Below are positions 1-10,420 of a stretch of DNA of 64,000 nucleotides, one piece after another. The stretch lies in contig JAYEVK010000336.1 in the NCBI GenBank assembly GCA_036346275.1, positions 62,001 to 126,000 of the forward strand, in the 5' to 3' direction. A program made the translations under genes and the position numbers. The stretch's first letter is position 1; each line of letters begins with the position of its first letter. The notes below the pieces were generated by a model that worked only from the letters and a program-made list of their open reading frames with translations, was not told the origin of the DNA and made no database searches. This stretch comes from Otatea glauca (taxonomy: Eukaryota; Streptophyta; Magnoliopsida; Poales; Poaceae).

Positions 1-700
1 CGCCTGTGTGGCGGTAAGCGCAGCGAACCGCTCTGCGAACCGAGCGAGACCAGCTCGGAAGGACGCCGACCGAGTCCGCCCGAGCGGAGGCCGCCGGAAG
101 GATCTGTCCTCCTGAAGACTTCCTACGAGGCGGTCGAGGCAAGAGGTTTCAAGAACCGCGACTCCGCGCCGGTAAGGGTCTCGCCTTTCTATTTAATTCT
201 CGGGGACTTTTCGTGAGTCGTGATCATCTGGCGCGCTGCATCCGCAGAGACGCGAAGAACTTGGGCCTTGCGGTTGAGGAGCGGAAGGACGCCAACAGCC
301 CGTGACGGCGGTCATGGCGCGACGCGCTCGCGGCGCCGAGGTTGCCGAAAAGGATCGGCCGAGCTGGCCGCGAGCTAGAGGCCCTTCGCAGCCGCCAGAC
401 GCTCGCGCTCGGTCCTTGGAGCCGCAGCAGCCCGAAGTTCTCTAGCGCCTCGCCAGCCCGAGTCCCGAGCACATTGAGAAGGCGGTGATCGCGCGCGACG
501 CCGAGCTTCTCATACGGTCAACACCATCTCGCACTACGATGGTATTGACCTTGCGGTGGTGGAGCAAGCGGCGCCGCCGGAACCTGACCGACGGAGAGGT
601 CGACAGTGTTCGAGCCCTCGTGGAGCCGCATGCTCTGGAGGTCGCCACCACATCTCGCCGCAGTCACCTCGAGGAAGGACGAAATAGTTAGATTTAACCT
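1..700. other. gypsy-1 3' region, possible antisense coding remnant
   Basis: This GC-rich stretch lies downstream of the pol end of gypsy-1. Plus-strand frames (antisense to pol) read as basic, charged, low-complexity protein, for example SHYDGIDLAVVEQAAPP near 525-575 and an ending near 690. A GTAAGG at about 170 and a CAG at about 250 could bound a short intron. Grass Tat-lineage elements often carry an antisense gene here, as gypsy-2 in this window does. I cannot identify a domain, so this stays a weak suggestion. Confidence 0.25.
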
Positions 701-915
701 TTGTAATTTGTAAAGACTTATCATGCTCGTAAGCAATTTTTAAGTTTAACAAGTTCCAGTACGCTCTTGCCCCTTCTGTGTTTTTGGCGAACGCTTGACC
801 GGCCATAGCACTAAGGACAGCAAAGGTCACTTATGCGTAGGTCGGGTTGCTTCGAGGGGGGCTAAGAGGATAGGAATCTTGGTTACTCAGCAGTTATGGG
901 CACTTGTGAGGGATC

Positions 916-1470
916 GGAGTGTTCCTGACCGACAAAAGATCGCCCACTTGGGCGCTTCTTCTTCCGCAAAGCATTAGAACCATAGCCGCTAGGCGAGGCC
1001 ATAGTACTTGGGTCGGAGGATTACCGCTGGGAGGGCCTCGTGACCGGTCGGTCACCGACCGCATAAGCGTGAGCTAGCCGAGTGCGTGCGGGGAGGAGTG
1101 TTCCCGATCGACTAAAAGGTCACTCCACTCGGGCACTTCCTTTTTCCCCGAAGCGCTACTTAGCAACCATAGCCGCTGGGGCGTAGGCCGTAACGCTTGG
1201 GTCGAGAGGGTTACCGCTCGGGATTAACCTCATGGTTAGTCAGGTCACCGACCCGCACGAGTGCGCGAGCTAGCCGAGTTTGCGCGGGGGAGGAGTGTTC
1301 CCGACTGACTAAAAGGTCATTCCACTCAGGCACTTCCTTCTTCCGCAAAGCGCTACTTAGCAACCATAGCCGCTAGGCGAGGTCGTAACGCTTGGGTCGA
1401 GAGGGTTACCGCCGATCGACCTTATGGTTAGTCAGTCACCGACCCGCATAAACGCCGACTAGAGGCGCTT
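916..1470. repeat. Tandem repeat, about 3 units of 178-198 bp
   Basis: Three diverged copies start at GGAGTGTTCC near 916, 1094 and 1292. Each continues through an ACTAAAAGGTC-like segment, CGGGCACTTCC, CGCAAAGCGCTA, AACCATAGCCGCT, GTAACGCTTGGGTCG and GGTTACCGC, and ends in a motif containing GGTCACCGACC. They lie between the end of pol and the presumed 3' LTR of gypsy-1, a common place for tandem repeats in Tat-type elements. Confidence 0.9.
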
Positions 1471-1560
1471 GAACGGGGCGCCAGTATAGCAGCCCGAGCG
1501 CCGCAAGGCGCACTGTGTGCTCTGAAAGATAAAGATAAAGAGTACGCCAGAAAAAGAGTT

Positions 1561-2760
1561 TAGGATAGAATCGCTTTAACTTTTCTATGTTCCAAGCGCT
1601 CGAAGGATGCGACCATCGCATCCTTGAGTCGAAGGTGCCAGCCCGAGAACCTCTACGACGGTGAAGGGGCCTTCCGAGGCGGCGATAGCTTGTGCTTGTC
1701 TTTGCCGATCCGACCCGCCAAGGACAAGGTCGCCACACAAAGGATCGCCTCGAACTTGGCGGCCGTGGTAGTGTCGCAGAGCTTGTTGATATTTTGCCGA
1801 TCGTAGGATGGCCACGCCATGCGCCTCGCCGAGCCGGGTCGATGGCGCCTTGTTGCGAGGCGAGCCCCGAGCCTCATCAAGGCTTGTAGTCTTGGGGCGC
1901 CATACTCTGTGTCTGCGTTGCAAACGCTTCAGCCGCCGAACACCATGAAGAACGGGTAAACCCGGTCGCCGGGTGGGCGTGGTCCATGTGCTCCAGAGAA
2001 CGGAGGGTAGCTCGGCCACCCAGCGCCGCGCCGGCGCTTGAGCCGATCAAGATCCGTGGCTTGAGTCCTCGGCGATCATGCCGCTTGCACGCTCGACCGC
2101 CATTAGTCCGCGGATGGGCCACGGCCGCCCAATCGACACGGATGTTGAAGTCATCGCAGTAACTCGAGGAATTCCTTTCTCGTGGAATCGCGTCATCGTT
2201 GTCGGTGATGATAGAGTTGGGGACTCGAACCAAAAACGATGTCGCGGAAGAAGATGGTCGCTTGTATCGACGTGACGCTCACGACGCTTGGCTCTCTATC
2301 CACTTGGTGAATTTATCCACCGCGACTAGGAGATGAGTAAAGCCCGGGCGCTTGAAGGGCCCACCGGATCGAGTCCCCAAACCGCAAACGCCAAGTGATG
2401 GGAATAGTCCGCAAGACTTGAGCCGCAGATGTGTCTGCTTGCAAAGAATTGGCACCTTCGCAGTGCGCACGATCCGCTCGGCGGCGGACACACGTCGACC
2501 AATAAAAACCGGCCGAAGGCTTTCCCAATGAGGATCGGGGCATGGTGACCGCAAACCCCGCCATGGATATCGAGCAGTCGCCGCTTCCTTGGTCACCAAC
2601 GCACACTCCGAGGACCCCGAGGACTCCTTTTGTAAAGGTCCGGGCCGACCAGACGAAAGATTTTGCTCGCCGAAGCGAGGCGCCGCCTCGGCTTCGGGTC
2701 GGGGGGAGCGACCATCCGCCAACCGATTGATGAAGAGCTTCCTCCGCCGGATTCACCGCC
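1561..2760 (-). pseudogene. gypsy-1 integrase (broken)
   Basis: Retroviral-type integrase inserts the cDNA copy into the genome. Minus-strand fragments show the catalytic core start (HLLVAVDKFTKWIE, about 2300-2340), the segment around the second acidic residue (VPNSIITDND then YCDDFNIRVDWAAVAHPRTNG, about 2120-2233), and the pol terminus (WNIEKLKRFYP, about 1562-1600). The pieces lie in different frames with stops between them. The order and spacing match a Ty3/gypsy integrase. It is not functional. Confidence 0.85.
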
Positions 2761-2936
2761 AAGACGCCGCGTTTGATCCGACCAAACCGCTCGACCGGGC
2801 GGCGGCGGGTGACCGTGCTAGGTGGATCGGAGATCGCCGCCACCAAGTTCAACGGGATGGAAGGTTGCAGGAGGTCGCAGACGAAGATTCCGTGGGATCG
2901 ACCTTTGCCGAGGCGAGATTGGCTAGGCAATCGGCC

Positions 2937-3641
2937 TCACCGCTGTGGCGTCAGAATGTGGTGGAGCTCGAAACCTTTGAACCGCCTCGAGCTTGCGCAC
3001 TTCCCGACAAAGATGCAGCCATACGGGCGCTCGCGTTCGAAGCCTTCATGACCTGGTCGACGACGAGCTTGGAGTCCTCGCGACGCAGAGTCGGCGAGCG
3101 CCGAGGTCGGCAGCGATCCGAGACCGCTGATGAGAGCCTCGTGCTCGGCTATGTTGTTGGTCGCGCCAAGAGCACCGATGGCGACAGTTTGTTCCGAGCG
3201 GGAAATGATGACGACTCCGCGCTCGCGCCGCTTCTTGGTGTAGGATCCATCAAAGTACATTGTCCAAGACTGGTCTCGATCACGCGGCGCCGGGCTTCGG
3301 TCCATTCGCGCGACGGTCCGCAAGGACTCGCGATTGATCGCCGTCCGAGGGACATACGTTATGCCGCAACCGCCGAGCTCGAGCGCCCACTTGACTATCC
3401 TCCCGAGGCGCCGCGTTGCGACGATCTCGCCGAAGCGGACGCCGTCAAGACAGTTGATGGCGGTCGGGTCGAAATAATGTACGAAGCTTTCTTGGCGGTG
3501 AGCACCGCAGAGCGGCTTCGCACTGCGGTACCGAGCCTTGACTCGAGAGAACTCGCCGATGAAGTAAATTGGCCGCTGTACCTTGAGTTCACGGCCTTCC
3601 TCCGCTGCTCCACCACAAGGGCCGACCGACGACTTGAGCAA
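2937..3641 (-). pseudogene. gypsy-1 RNase H (broken)
   Basis: RNase H removes the RNA strand during reverse transcription. The minus-strand frame includes the start of the domain (WTMYFDGSYTKK, about 3230-3270) followed by GVVIISRSEQ and NNIAEHEALISGL. These carry the first catalytic Asp and the Glu of the D-E-D-D fold in the usual Ty3/gypsy context. Upstream in the same frame is the RT-RNase H linker (SFVHYFDPTAINCL...). The C-terminal part drifts out of homology, and neighbouring domains are in other frames. Confidence 0.85.
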
Positions 3642-3659
3642 AGGGCGGCGACGAGGAGC

Positions 3660-4480
3660 AGCCGTTCACCTGATGCAGGCGACCAGATTGAGGGGAGGAC
3701 AAGAAGGCCTTCAGCGTGAGGGCTTCGAGCCTCCCGGGTCCAAATTGCGGTTGGTTTTCTTGAGCACCAGAGCGGCATTCAAGGCCGCCGAGGCGAGACA
3801 CGAACGACTCAAGGCGGCAAGGCATCCCGCTAGCCTCCGACCCCTTTGAGATTGGGAATCGGGCCCATTCTTGCGATCGCGAGATCTTCTCCCGATTGGC
3901 CTCGATCCCCGCTCGTAGACGATGAAGCCGAGCAGCTTCCTCTTGGGGACCCCAAGACGATTTCTGGGTTGAGCTTTATACTGAACCGCCAAGATTCGCG
4001 AAAGTCTCTTCCAGTCGGCAATAAGGTCGTGCGATTCTCGTCTTCACGACGATGTCACAATATAGGCCTCAACGCTATGGCCGATCCGTTGTTGAAGCAC
4101 GCTTGCATACATCGCCGGTATGTAGCGCCCGCGTTTTAGGCCGAACGGCATTGTAACGTAGCGTAACGAGCCGAACGGCGTGATGAAGGAAGTCACGAGC
4201 TGGTCGGACTTTAGTGCTATCCGTGGTAGCCTCAATAGGCATCCAAAAGGAAAGAGACTCGCACTTCGCGGTGGAGTCGACGACTTGGTCGATGCGGGCA
4301 AGGGGAACAGTCCTTGGGACACGCTTTGTTGAGATTTGTGTAGTCAACACACATCCTCCATTGCCCATTTTTCTTTTAACAAGCATTGTGGTTGGCCACC
4401 ACTGGGTGGCTGACCTTTTATAAACCCCGCACCAAAAGCTTGGCGATCTCTCCCTATGATCATGCGCCTACTCGCCGGCG
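3660..4480 (-). pseudogene. gypsy-1 reverse transcriptase (broken)
   Basis: Reverse transcriptase copies the element RNA into DNA. The clearest match is at about 4044-4200 on the minus strand: VTSFITPFGSLRYVTMPFGLK, an altered primer-grip/finger stretch, then IGHSVEAYIV where the Y-x-DD motif should follow. The DD pair is lost: YIVTSS is read in place of YVDDVVV. A downstream piece (KLLGFIVYERG, about 3900-3940) is the conserved LGF.V..RGI segment. Several frameshifts separate the pieces. Confidence 0.8.
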
Positions 4481-4859
4481 GCGCAGCGTTGGGCGACCGG
4501 CTTTGAGCCCTGGCCGATGCTCAAGGAGTGCTCGGCGACTTCCTCGGATTCTCGCATGTCGGAGGTCCTCCATGCGAAGACGCCATTATTGGCGCGAGGA
4601 AGTCGACGAGCGCGCTTCCTATTTGGCGGAGCGTGGTTCGACCCGCACGGTCTTGGTCGGATCGCAGGATCGATCGCGACCTCTTCGTGTCCTCGTGGAC
4701 TTGAAAGATCCCGCCGACTTGCCGGACTCGGGCGGACTCGAGGCTTCCTCCCGAGGTTATCGAGCTCGCAGACGCGATGATCGCCGAGGCGAAGCCACAA
4801 CCATCGCGCTCGCAGCTGTAGGAGAGCTGAAAAGATGATGCCACTGATGATGACTCGTG

Positions 4860-5280
4860 GCCCGCATCTTCGCTTGAGGTAGGCGTAGCTAGGGACCGCC
4901 ATGAACTTGGCGTAGCATGGCCGCCCAAGATGGCGTGATAGGAGCCGGGAAATCCGCAACCTCGAAAGTGAGGGTCTCGCGCGGAAATTCCTGGTTCCCC
5001 AAAGGTGACGGCAGGTCGACCGCCTGAGCGGATGGGCTCATGGCGTGGATGACACCGTGGAAAGGAGCCTTGCTCGGCCGAGACTCGAACGAGGAATCCC
5101 CATGGCGCCGAGCGCCTCCCACGAGGATGTTGAGGCCGCTCGCCATCCATGAGCGCCTTGGTGAGGCGCTTCTTCCTCACGATGGGGTCGACCACCGCCG
5201 GTATCACGTGGTCGGGTGATCACCGATCAAAGGTGACCGAATTCGACCACCGGAGGTATTGAGGGACGGCTAGTGAAGCG
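4860..5280 (-). pseudogene. gypsy-1 aspartic protease region (broken)
   Basis: The minus-strand frames read VEFGHL, then PAVVDPIVRKKRLTKALMDGE, then FHGVIHAMSPSAQAVDLP, VTFGEPGISARDPHFRGCGFPGSYHAILG and RPCYAKFMAVPSYAYLK. This is the usual linear order of the protease and protease-RT linker in grass Tat-type gypsy elements, where LMDGGS is the altered active-site region. Here the MDG is kept but the frames change at least twice. Confidence 0.75.
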
Positions 5281-5559
5281 GATGTGGACCTCACAGAGGC
5301 GAAGTTTGAGCCGACGCTTGTCCGGCGAGCACGCCGGCCCGCCAAAGATCATGAGGCGCCGCCGGGTTCGGGAACTCGCCGCCCGCTTCTTCTCCGCGAC
5401 CGCGGGTCGTGGTCGGGCTTTTTTCCTTTGCCGCGGCGCCGCGGGGCGCAGAAAGGAAGTGCCTCGTGACTTCGCAGCCCCTGCACTTATGTTTGACGGG
5501 AACCCGTGGTTCGCACGGCCGCCCATCAATTTCTCGGCGGTCAGCGCGACGGCCGGTCG

Positions 5560-7265
5560 CTACCACGCTTGATAGGCGGCCGATGCTGGCGACCACCGGA
5601 GCTCGCGACTGTTTTCCATGCCGCTCCGCTTGTCTGAGCGGTCGAAGGGGATCCGATTCGACGGCTCTTGCCGGGCCTTTCCTCCTTCGAAGATAGCCCC
5701 GGCGCTCCTCACGAGGCGTGGTTGGTGGCGATGTCGAGGAGTTCCTTGGTGGTCCTGGCTTGAGACGGCCCGCTTTGTGCACCGTGGCTTTGCAGAGGTA
5801 TCAGATGAATGCTCCCACGACATCGGCCGAGATGTCGGGAGCTTGTTGCATTGGCGGAAAACCGCCGATATAATCCCGGCGGTTTCACCTGGCCGCCGCT
5901 GCAGCCCTTCGTGTCCCAGGAGTTGTCGTGGCGCTTGTGGTGCCTCGAAGTTGCCGACGAAGAGGGTCTTCAAGTCGCCCAGTTCCTCGACGGCTACGGC
6001 GCGCAAGTACTCAAGCCAAGCTCGGGCCGAGTCCGCAAGGTAGATGGGGAGGTACCGGATGATGAAGAGATCATCCGTCGCTTCCCGCCGCATGCGAGCC
6101 AGAGTCTTCGCCGCATACACCCGGTTCGTGGCCCCAGTACTTGGCGATGTTAGTGGCGCCGGACCGACAGGAAATACCGTCGGATCCTCGCGTAGCCCGC
6201 GGTCCGGGACCATCGGGCTTGGCCGCGGCGGTGGCCCGCCCGCCCACTATACGCGAGTGGACGGCCTCTCCGCCGCTTTCTTCGCGCCGAGGGTGGCGCG
6301 AACGCCGAGGCGCCCCCGAGGTGCCGTGCACCGGTGCGCGAGGCCTAGGGCAGCTCGTGGTGTGGCGTTGCCTTCACGGACCCACCGGCCGGGCGGCGGT
6401 GCGGGCCCAATGGCGAGGTGGCGCCGAGCGATAGGAGCCGAGGCTGCATGTGTTGCACGGCGCGCTCCACCAGCCCCGAGGTTCTCGTATGTGGCCTTGG
6501 CCTCCGGTCGACCGGTTCGGAAGGCCTCGGCAAAGATCGCACCGCGCCACGCTCGCTTGCATGGGGAAGAACCGAGGGCCGCTGGATTCTTCCGCGCTTG
6601 CTTGTGGTTCGACGCGCGCGCGCGCGCCGCCGGCACTCGCCGAGTCGCTGGCTCATCCCGCCTGTGTTGGCCCGGAGTTGGTCGAGCTCGCCTTTGCCTA
6701 TCCAGCTCTTCACGTTGTCGCTAGAGTTCTGCGCGACGGGCTTGAGCGCTGCTCAAGATGATTCGCTGGGTGTTCTCCCCGCGCTCGCTCGGCGCCGGAT
6801 GGGGACCCCGTAATCGCGGGGTTATGATTAAGTCGATCGCGTTCGCCATGTTGCACTCGCGAGTGCCGCCCATGGGCGTGGTACTCAGACGGAGCTGGAG
6901 TCGTGGATCGAAGAGTCTTCCAACACCAGGATAGAGGCCGCATGTAGCCGCCATAGCCACAAGTCGCGAGCTCGCGAGGTGACACAAACACCGCCCAGCT
7001 CGCGGAGCTTTCGCCAGATGTGGCGGAGCGCCCGGCCCGCTCGACTCGCAGGGCACCCTGCCGAGCCGGGCGAGGTCGTTGGAGATGGCGCCCGTGCTTT
7101 CGGTGGGCGCCGAACTCCGGTGGCGGCGAGACGCAGCGTAAGCCCTCCTCCGAGGTGACGGCAGTTGAGGGAGCCGGCAGATCCGCTTCCCAGCCGCAGC
7201 CATGCCGCCGCAGTGGAAGATGCCATCGGGAGGCAAGCGGAACCGAGATGATGATGAAGACGCAC
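5560..7265 (-). pseudogene. gypsy-1 gag (broken)
   Basis: Gag is the structural capsid protein. The minus-strand frame at 5560-6213 contains the Retrotrans_gag core: IIRYLPIYLADSARAWLEYL, then LGDLKTLFVGNFEA, then RRPGETAGIISAVFRQCNKLP. Upstream (6250-7265) the frames are low-complexity, Arg/Ala/Pro-rich and broken, as expected for a decayed, GC-rich gag N-terminus. The primer-binding-like site lies just upstream, at about 7280. Confidence 0.8.
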
Positions 7266-7271
7266 GAAGAC

Positions 7272-7870
7272 CCTACCGGGCGCGCCAACCGCCGGCGCTT
7301 CGAGCACCGTAAGTAAATTTGTAAGTCTAAGGGGTCGCGCCTCTCCTCGAATGGTTAGACTCAAAAGTCCAAGATGTATACCGTTCGCGTAAGATCCCTA
7401 CTCAGCCAGGTGATGGCGCTCAGATTCTATTATGCATAGATGATCGCACAAGGTTTACAAGCAAGAGTGCCAATGACTTAGTCTGATGGGTTCGATGGCG
7501 CTCTCTTTTTCCCTCTCTTTCTACGGAGCTCCCGCCTCCTTTTATACGAAAGGAAGGCAAAGTTACATCGGAATTGGGAGAGGACAAGACGACCTACACT
7601 AGGAGCTTCGGTCCTTCGCTCTGCTGATCGATCAACGCCGGTCTTGCCCATGCCGGGTCGGTAGCTTAGCCGGTCAGGCGGTTAGGTATTTCTCCGAAAC
7701 GGCGTACCGCCTCCGCGAACCTTACGGTGTTGACGTTGTCGCGCTCGACGTGGCGCGCCTCGGGAGAGCGTGTCGTGATCAGATGTGACCGCCGATGGGA
7801 TCGAGCGTGACTTCGGCCACCATTTAAACCTTCGGGAAGGAGCCGCCGCCTTGTATAGTCACTTTGATTG
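7272..7870 (-). mobile_element. gypsy-1 primer-binding-like site and LTR-like segment
   Basis: On the minus strand, TTGGCGCGCCCGGTAGGG at about 7272-7289 has the form and position of the primer-binding site of Tat-type grass elements. To its right is an LTR-like stretch with a TATA box (CGTATAAAAGG on the minus strand, about 7535-7545) and an AT-richer leader. No clean TG...CA ends remain. From about 7950 to 8203 the minus strand again reads as gag-N-terminus-like sequence (LLTDLSTLQSHTGLPSRPT), so the LTR may sit inside an older related copy. Confidence 0.5.
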
Positions 7871-8203
7871 ACCCCGCTCGTGGTACGTGGCGGTCGCTTG
7901 GTAGAAGCCGCGACACGTGACCCTCGGCAGATTGATCTTGGCACGATCGAGTCAGGATTCCGACCCATCGCGAGGGTCGGAGCCCTGCTTGGCCTGAGCC
8001 GGCGGCCGCCTCACGAGGAGGTCGGGAGCTTGGCTGGCCGGAGACATTTCCTTGGTTGGTCGGGAAGGAAGTCCCGTGTGGCTTTGCAGTGTACTTAGGT
8101 CGGTGAGTAGGCTGGAAACGGCCTGTTGAGCTTGAGCTGTGCTTGAGGCCGCTGGTTGGTCACCTTGGGCTGTTGGGGTAACCCTGTTATTAGTATTCGT
8201 CAC

Positions 8204-8720
8204 TATGAGTCTTGGTATTCACTATACCGGGTATCCAAGAGTACTAGAGGGTTACAGTGATTCTAATTGGATATCTGATGCTGATGAGAAAAAAGCCACA
8301 AGTGGATATGTGTTCACACTTGGAGGTGGCGCTGTTTCATGAATGTCTTGCAAGCAGACCATCTTAACGAGGTCAACAATGGAAGCAGAACTCACAGCAT
8401 TAGACACCGCCACTGTTGAGGCTGAGTGGCTTCGTGAACTCCTAATGGATTTACCGGTTGTTGAAAAACCGATACCGGCTATTCTAATGAACTGTGATAA
8501 TCAAACGACGATTGTCAAGGTAAACAGTTCTAAGGACAACATGAAGTCGTTGAGGCATATAAAGAGGCGTTTGAAGTCTGTCAGGAAAATGAGAAATTCC
8601 GGAGTAATAGCCTTGGATTATATCCAGACGGCTAAGAATATGGCAGATCAATTCACAAAGGGTCTTTCACCTAATGTGATAGATAATGCATCAAGGGAAT
8701 TGGGCTTGAGACCCACATGA
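8204..8720 (+). pseudogene. copia-1 RNase H fragment
   Basis: The plus-strand frame starts abruptly inside RNase H (IHYTGYPRVLEGYSDSNWISD, with the catalytic Asp) and runs through GYVFTLGGGAVS, a stop codon at 8341-8343, CKQTILTRSTMEAELTALD (catalytic Glu) and CDNQTTIVKVN to a normal pol end (TKGLSPN...LGLRPT). It closely matches the same region of copia-2 (56644-57200, opposite strand); there the stop position reads WK. Everything upstream of RNase H is missing, and the left edge abuts gypsy-1. Confidence 0.92.
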
Positions 8721-9263
8721 GTCAGTCATAGTGGTAACCTGTTCTATATGATCAGAGATCCCATGAAGTAGAATGGCGAAACAAGCTATTGGCTGACTTA
8801 GGGAAGAGAACCTTTGTAAAAGTCTCATTCCGTTGGAGATGCATTTTTCTTCTATTCTGCATGGCAGGTTGGTTTATTCCTTAATGTGATCCGAGTGGCT
8901 TACTTAAGCAGAGATGTTGTCTTGCAGAACATCTTATGAGGATCACACCTATGTGAGTTCGAATGCTAGTTACATTTTATGAGATTGGGTGATCTCTAGA
9001 TACTCATGAAAAGGCCAGGAGTTTGACTTATATTCTCCAAACCGCGGGGATGCTTCTGGCATCCCAGTATCAGTAGAGGGCTTAGGTGAAGCTTGTTCGC
9101 ACAAGACTGACAATTCAAGGTTTAGTCCATTGTTCAGTTGTGGATGAGTTTAGCCTCTGTCCTAGGTGGATGTTCAACTTAACAGTCTCCATCAAAATAC
9201 TGATATATCAAACAACAGTGGAACTGAGGACATTTCTTGTGTGTCTTGGCATTTGGTGGGGAT
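8721..9263 (+). other. copia-1 3' untranslated region and polypurine tract
   Basis: This non-coding stretch links the end of RNase H to the 3' LTR. It corresponds to 56101-56643 of copia-2 in reverse orientation. The polypurine tract is TTTGGTGGGGAT at 9252-9263, matching the copia-2 tract next to its LTR. Confidence 0.8.
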
Positions 9264-10186
9264 TATTGGATATAAATTGGGCTTGCCCATTTTCCAATAA
9301 TAAAACAAGGAAATCCCAAGCCCACAATTAATGCTAGGTGGAATAATACCACATGGGAAGTCTAGAGGAGTTTTACTCAACTTAAATAGGTGGGTCTCAT
9401 CTACACCTGTTGTGAGGTTGAAAAGGAGGAAGACGAGCCACACACGCGCGCGCTGTCGCCGAGCCGAGCCAAGACGCGACGCGATACGCTGCGCTTGTGC
9501 GGTGCCTAGTTTTGCTGCCTGAAGTAATGACCACTGGTGGAAGCCGGCCATAATGGAGACTCTTGGCTTTTAGGCTTCAGGTGGCTCGTTATGACAGCAT
9601 CTCTTGGCACTTCATCTTCTGGTGGCTCATCATGGTGGCTTTTGGCCTTTCCTCTTCTTCTGGTGCCTATATAAGGAGGGCCTCTCCTCTGTCTTCGGTG
9701 TGCTCACAAACCAGAACCAAACCACCACACGTTTCCTGTTGCTACTGCTTCAACATCTTCATCCCACACGCCTGCGCGCACAGGCTCTGGGAGAGCAGGC
9801 CTCCAAAACCACGCCCGCTGCGATTGTCTGCACGGATAGGCGGGCGATCAGGTTTTTGGGGAGCGCACCTCTGCGTGGATCGTCCGTTGTTCGCCTTCTT
9901 CCGGTTCGAGAACTGCTCGCGGATCGCACTACGTCAACATCTTTCTGCACCGACTTTGATCGACTACTTCGAGCAGCTGATCATGACGACTGATTAGAAC
10001 GACACCACCGGTGCCTCCGGCACTGGTCCTGTCCCTGGGTATATCTCTAAAACTCTGAACTTTGCTTTAGTAACTTTGTTTGTTGCTATTGCTGAAATTG
10101 GAATCATAGAATCACACGTATATGTCATGTTTATTTTACTGAATTTCTGGATTATAATATACCGAATTCTGCCTAAATATCTAACA
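9264..10186 (+). mobile_element. copia-1 3' LTR (923 bp)
   Basis: It starts right after the polypurine tract as TATTGGATATAAATTGG (the expected TG is mutated to TA) and ends at CTAACA, position 10186. The right end was set by comparison with copia-2, whose LTR has the same order: a Gly-Thr-rich mini-frame, GTATA, an AT-rich tail, then ...CCGAA...CTAACA or CTCAACA. A TATA box (CTATATAAGG, 9667-9676) marks the likely promoter. Frames read across this LTR are not treated as genes. Confidence 0.8.
9983..10038 (+). other. Possible gag leader exon inside the copia-1 LTR
   Basis: ATG at 9983 opens a frame that reads MTTD, a stop (TAG), then NDTTGASGTGPVPG, directly followed by GTATAT at 10039. The copia-2 LTR holds the same pattern (NSTSGATGTGSAQG then GTATAA). 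The stop aligns with CAG (Gln) in copia-2, which lacks the ATG. The conserved reading frame ending at a GT suggests a short coding leader exon and splice donor in U5. This is inference from two decayed copies. Confidence 0.45.
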
Positions 10187-10420
10187 TGATGATTGTCCAG
10201 CAACTTTGTCGTAGAACTTAGATCTTGGTGGCATACAGTGATGTTGTGATTCTTGTGTGTGCAAAATGCAGAATGTGCACTTGTCTATATGTTAAGTACA
10301 GACACGTGCAAATGATCTGAAGTAGAATCTGCTTTGTTTATATGCTTGAACGTTTTCTTGTGTATGCCCAGTTCCAATGCTGATAATCTGTTTCCTTTTT
10401 GCATGTTAAATTGTCAACAG

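Larger units (their letters stand above)
1..8203 (-). mobile_element. Decayed Ty3/gypsy retrotransposon (gypsy-1), minus strand
   Basis: Reading right to left, the fragments follow Ty3/gypsy order: gag, protease, reverse transcriptase, RNase H, integrase, then a repeat-rich 3' region. All frames are broken by many stops and frameshifts, so it cannot encode a working polyprotein. A primer-binding-site-like stretch (TTGGCGCGCCCGGTAGGG on the minus strand, about 7272-7289) and an LTR-like segment to its right support the orientation. The right edge at about 8203 is an abrupt join to a plus-strand copia fragment. The 3' LTR is not recognisable and probably lies left of the window. The sequence is much more GC-rich than its neighbours. 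Inference: an old insertion of the grass Tat-type gypsy group. Confidence 0.85.

Noticed and set aside
2589..3719. 376-codon plus-strand open frame
   Set aside because: It is the exact antisense of gypsy-1 RNase H and integrase sequence. The composition mirrors the minus-strand domains, and no domain is readable on the plus strand.
6044..6724. 226-codon plus-strand frame and overlapping minus-strand frames
   Set aside because: They lie within the GC-rich gag region of gypsy-1, where stop codons are rare in every frame. No plus-strand domain is recognised.
9563..9997. Overlapping 144- and 129-codon plus-strand frames
   Set aside because: They lie entirely inside the copia-1 LTR, in two different frames. 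The LTR assignment by comparison with copia-2 explains the sequence better; only the short U5 leader frame is kept as a candidate.
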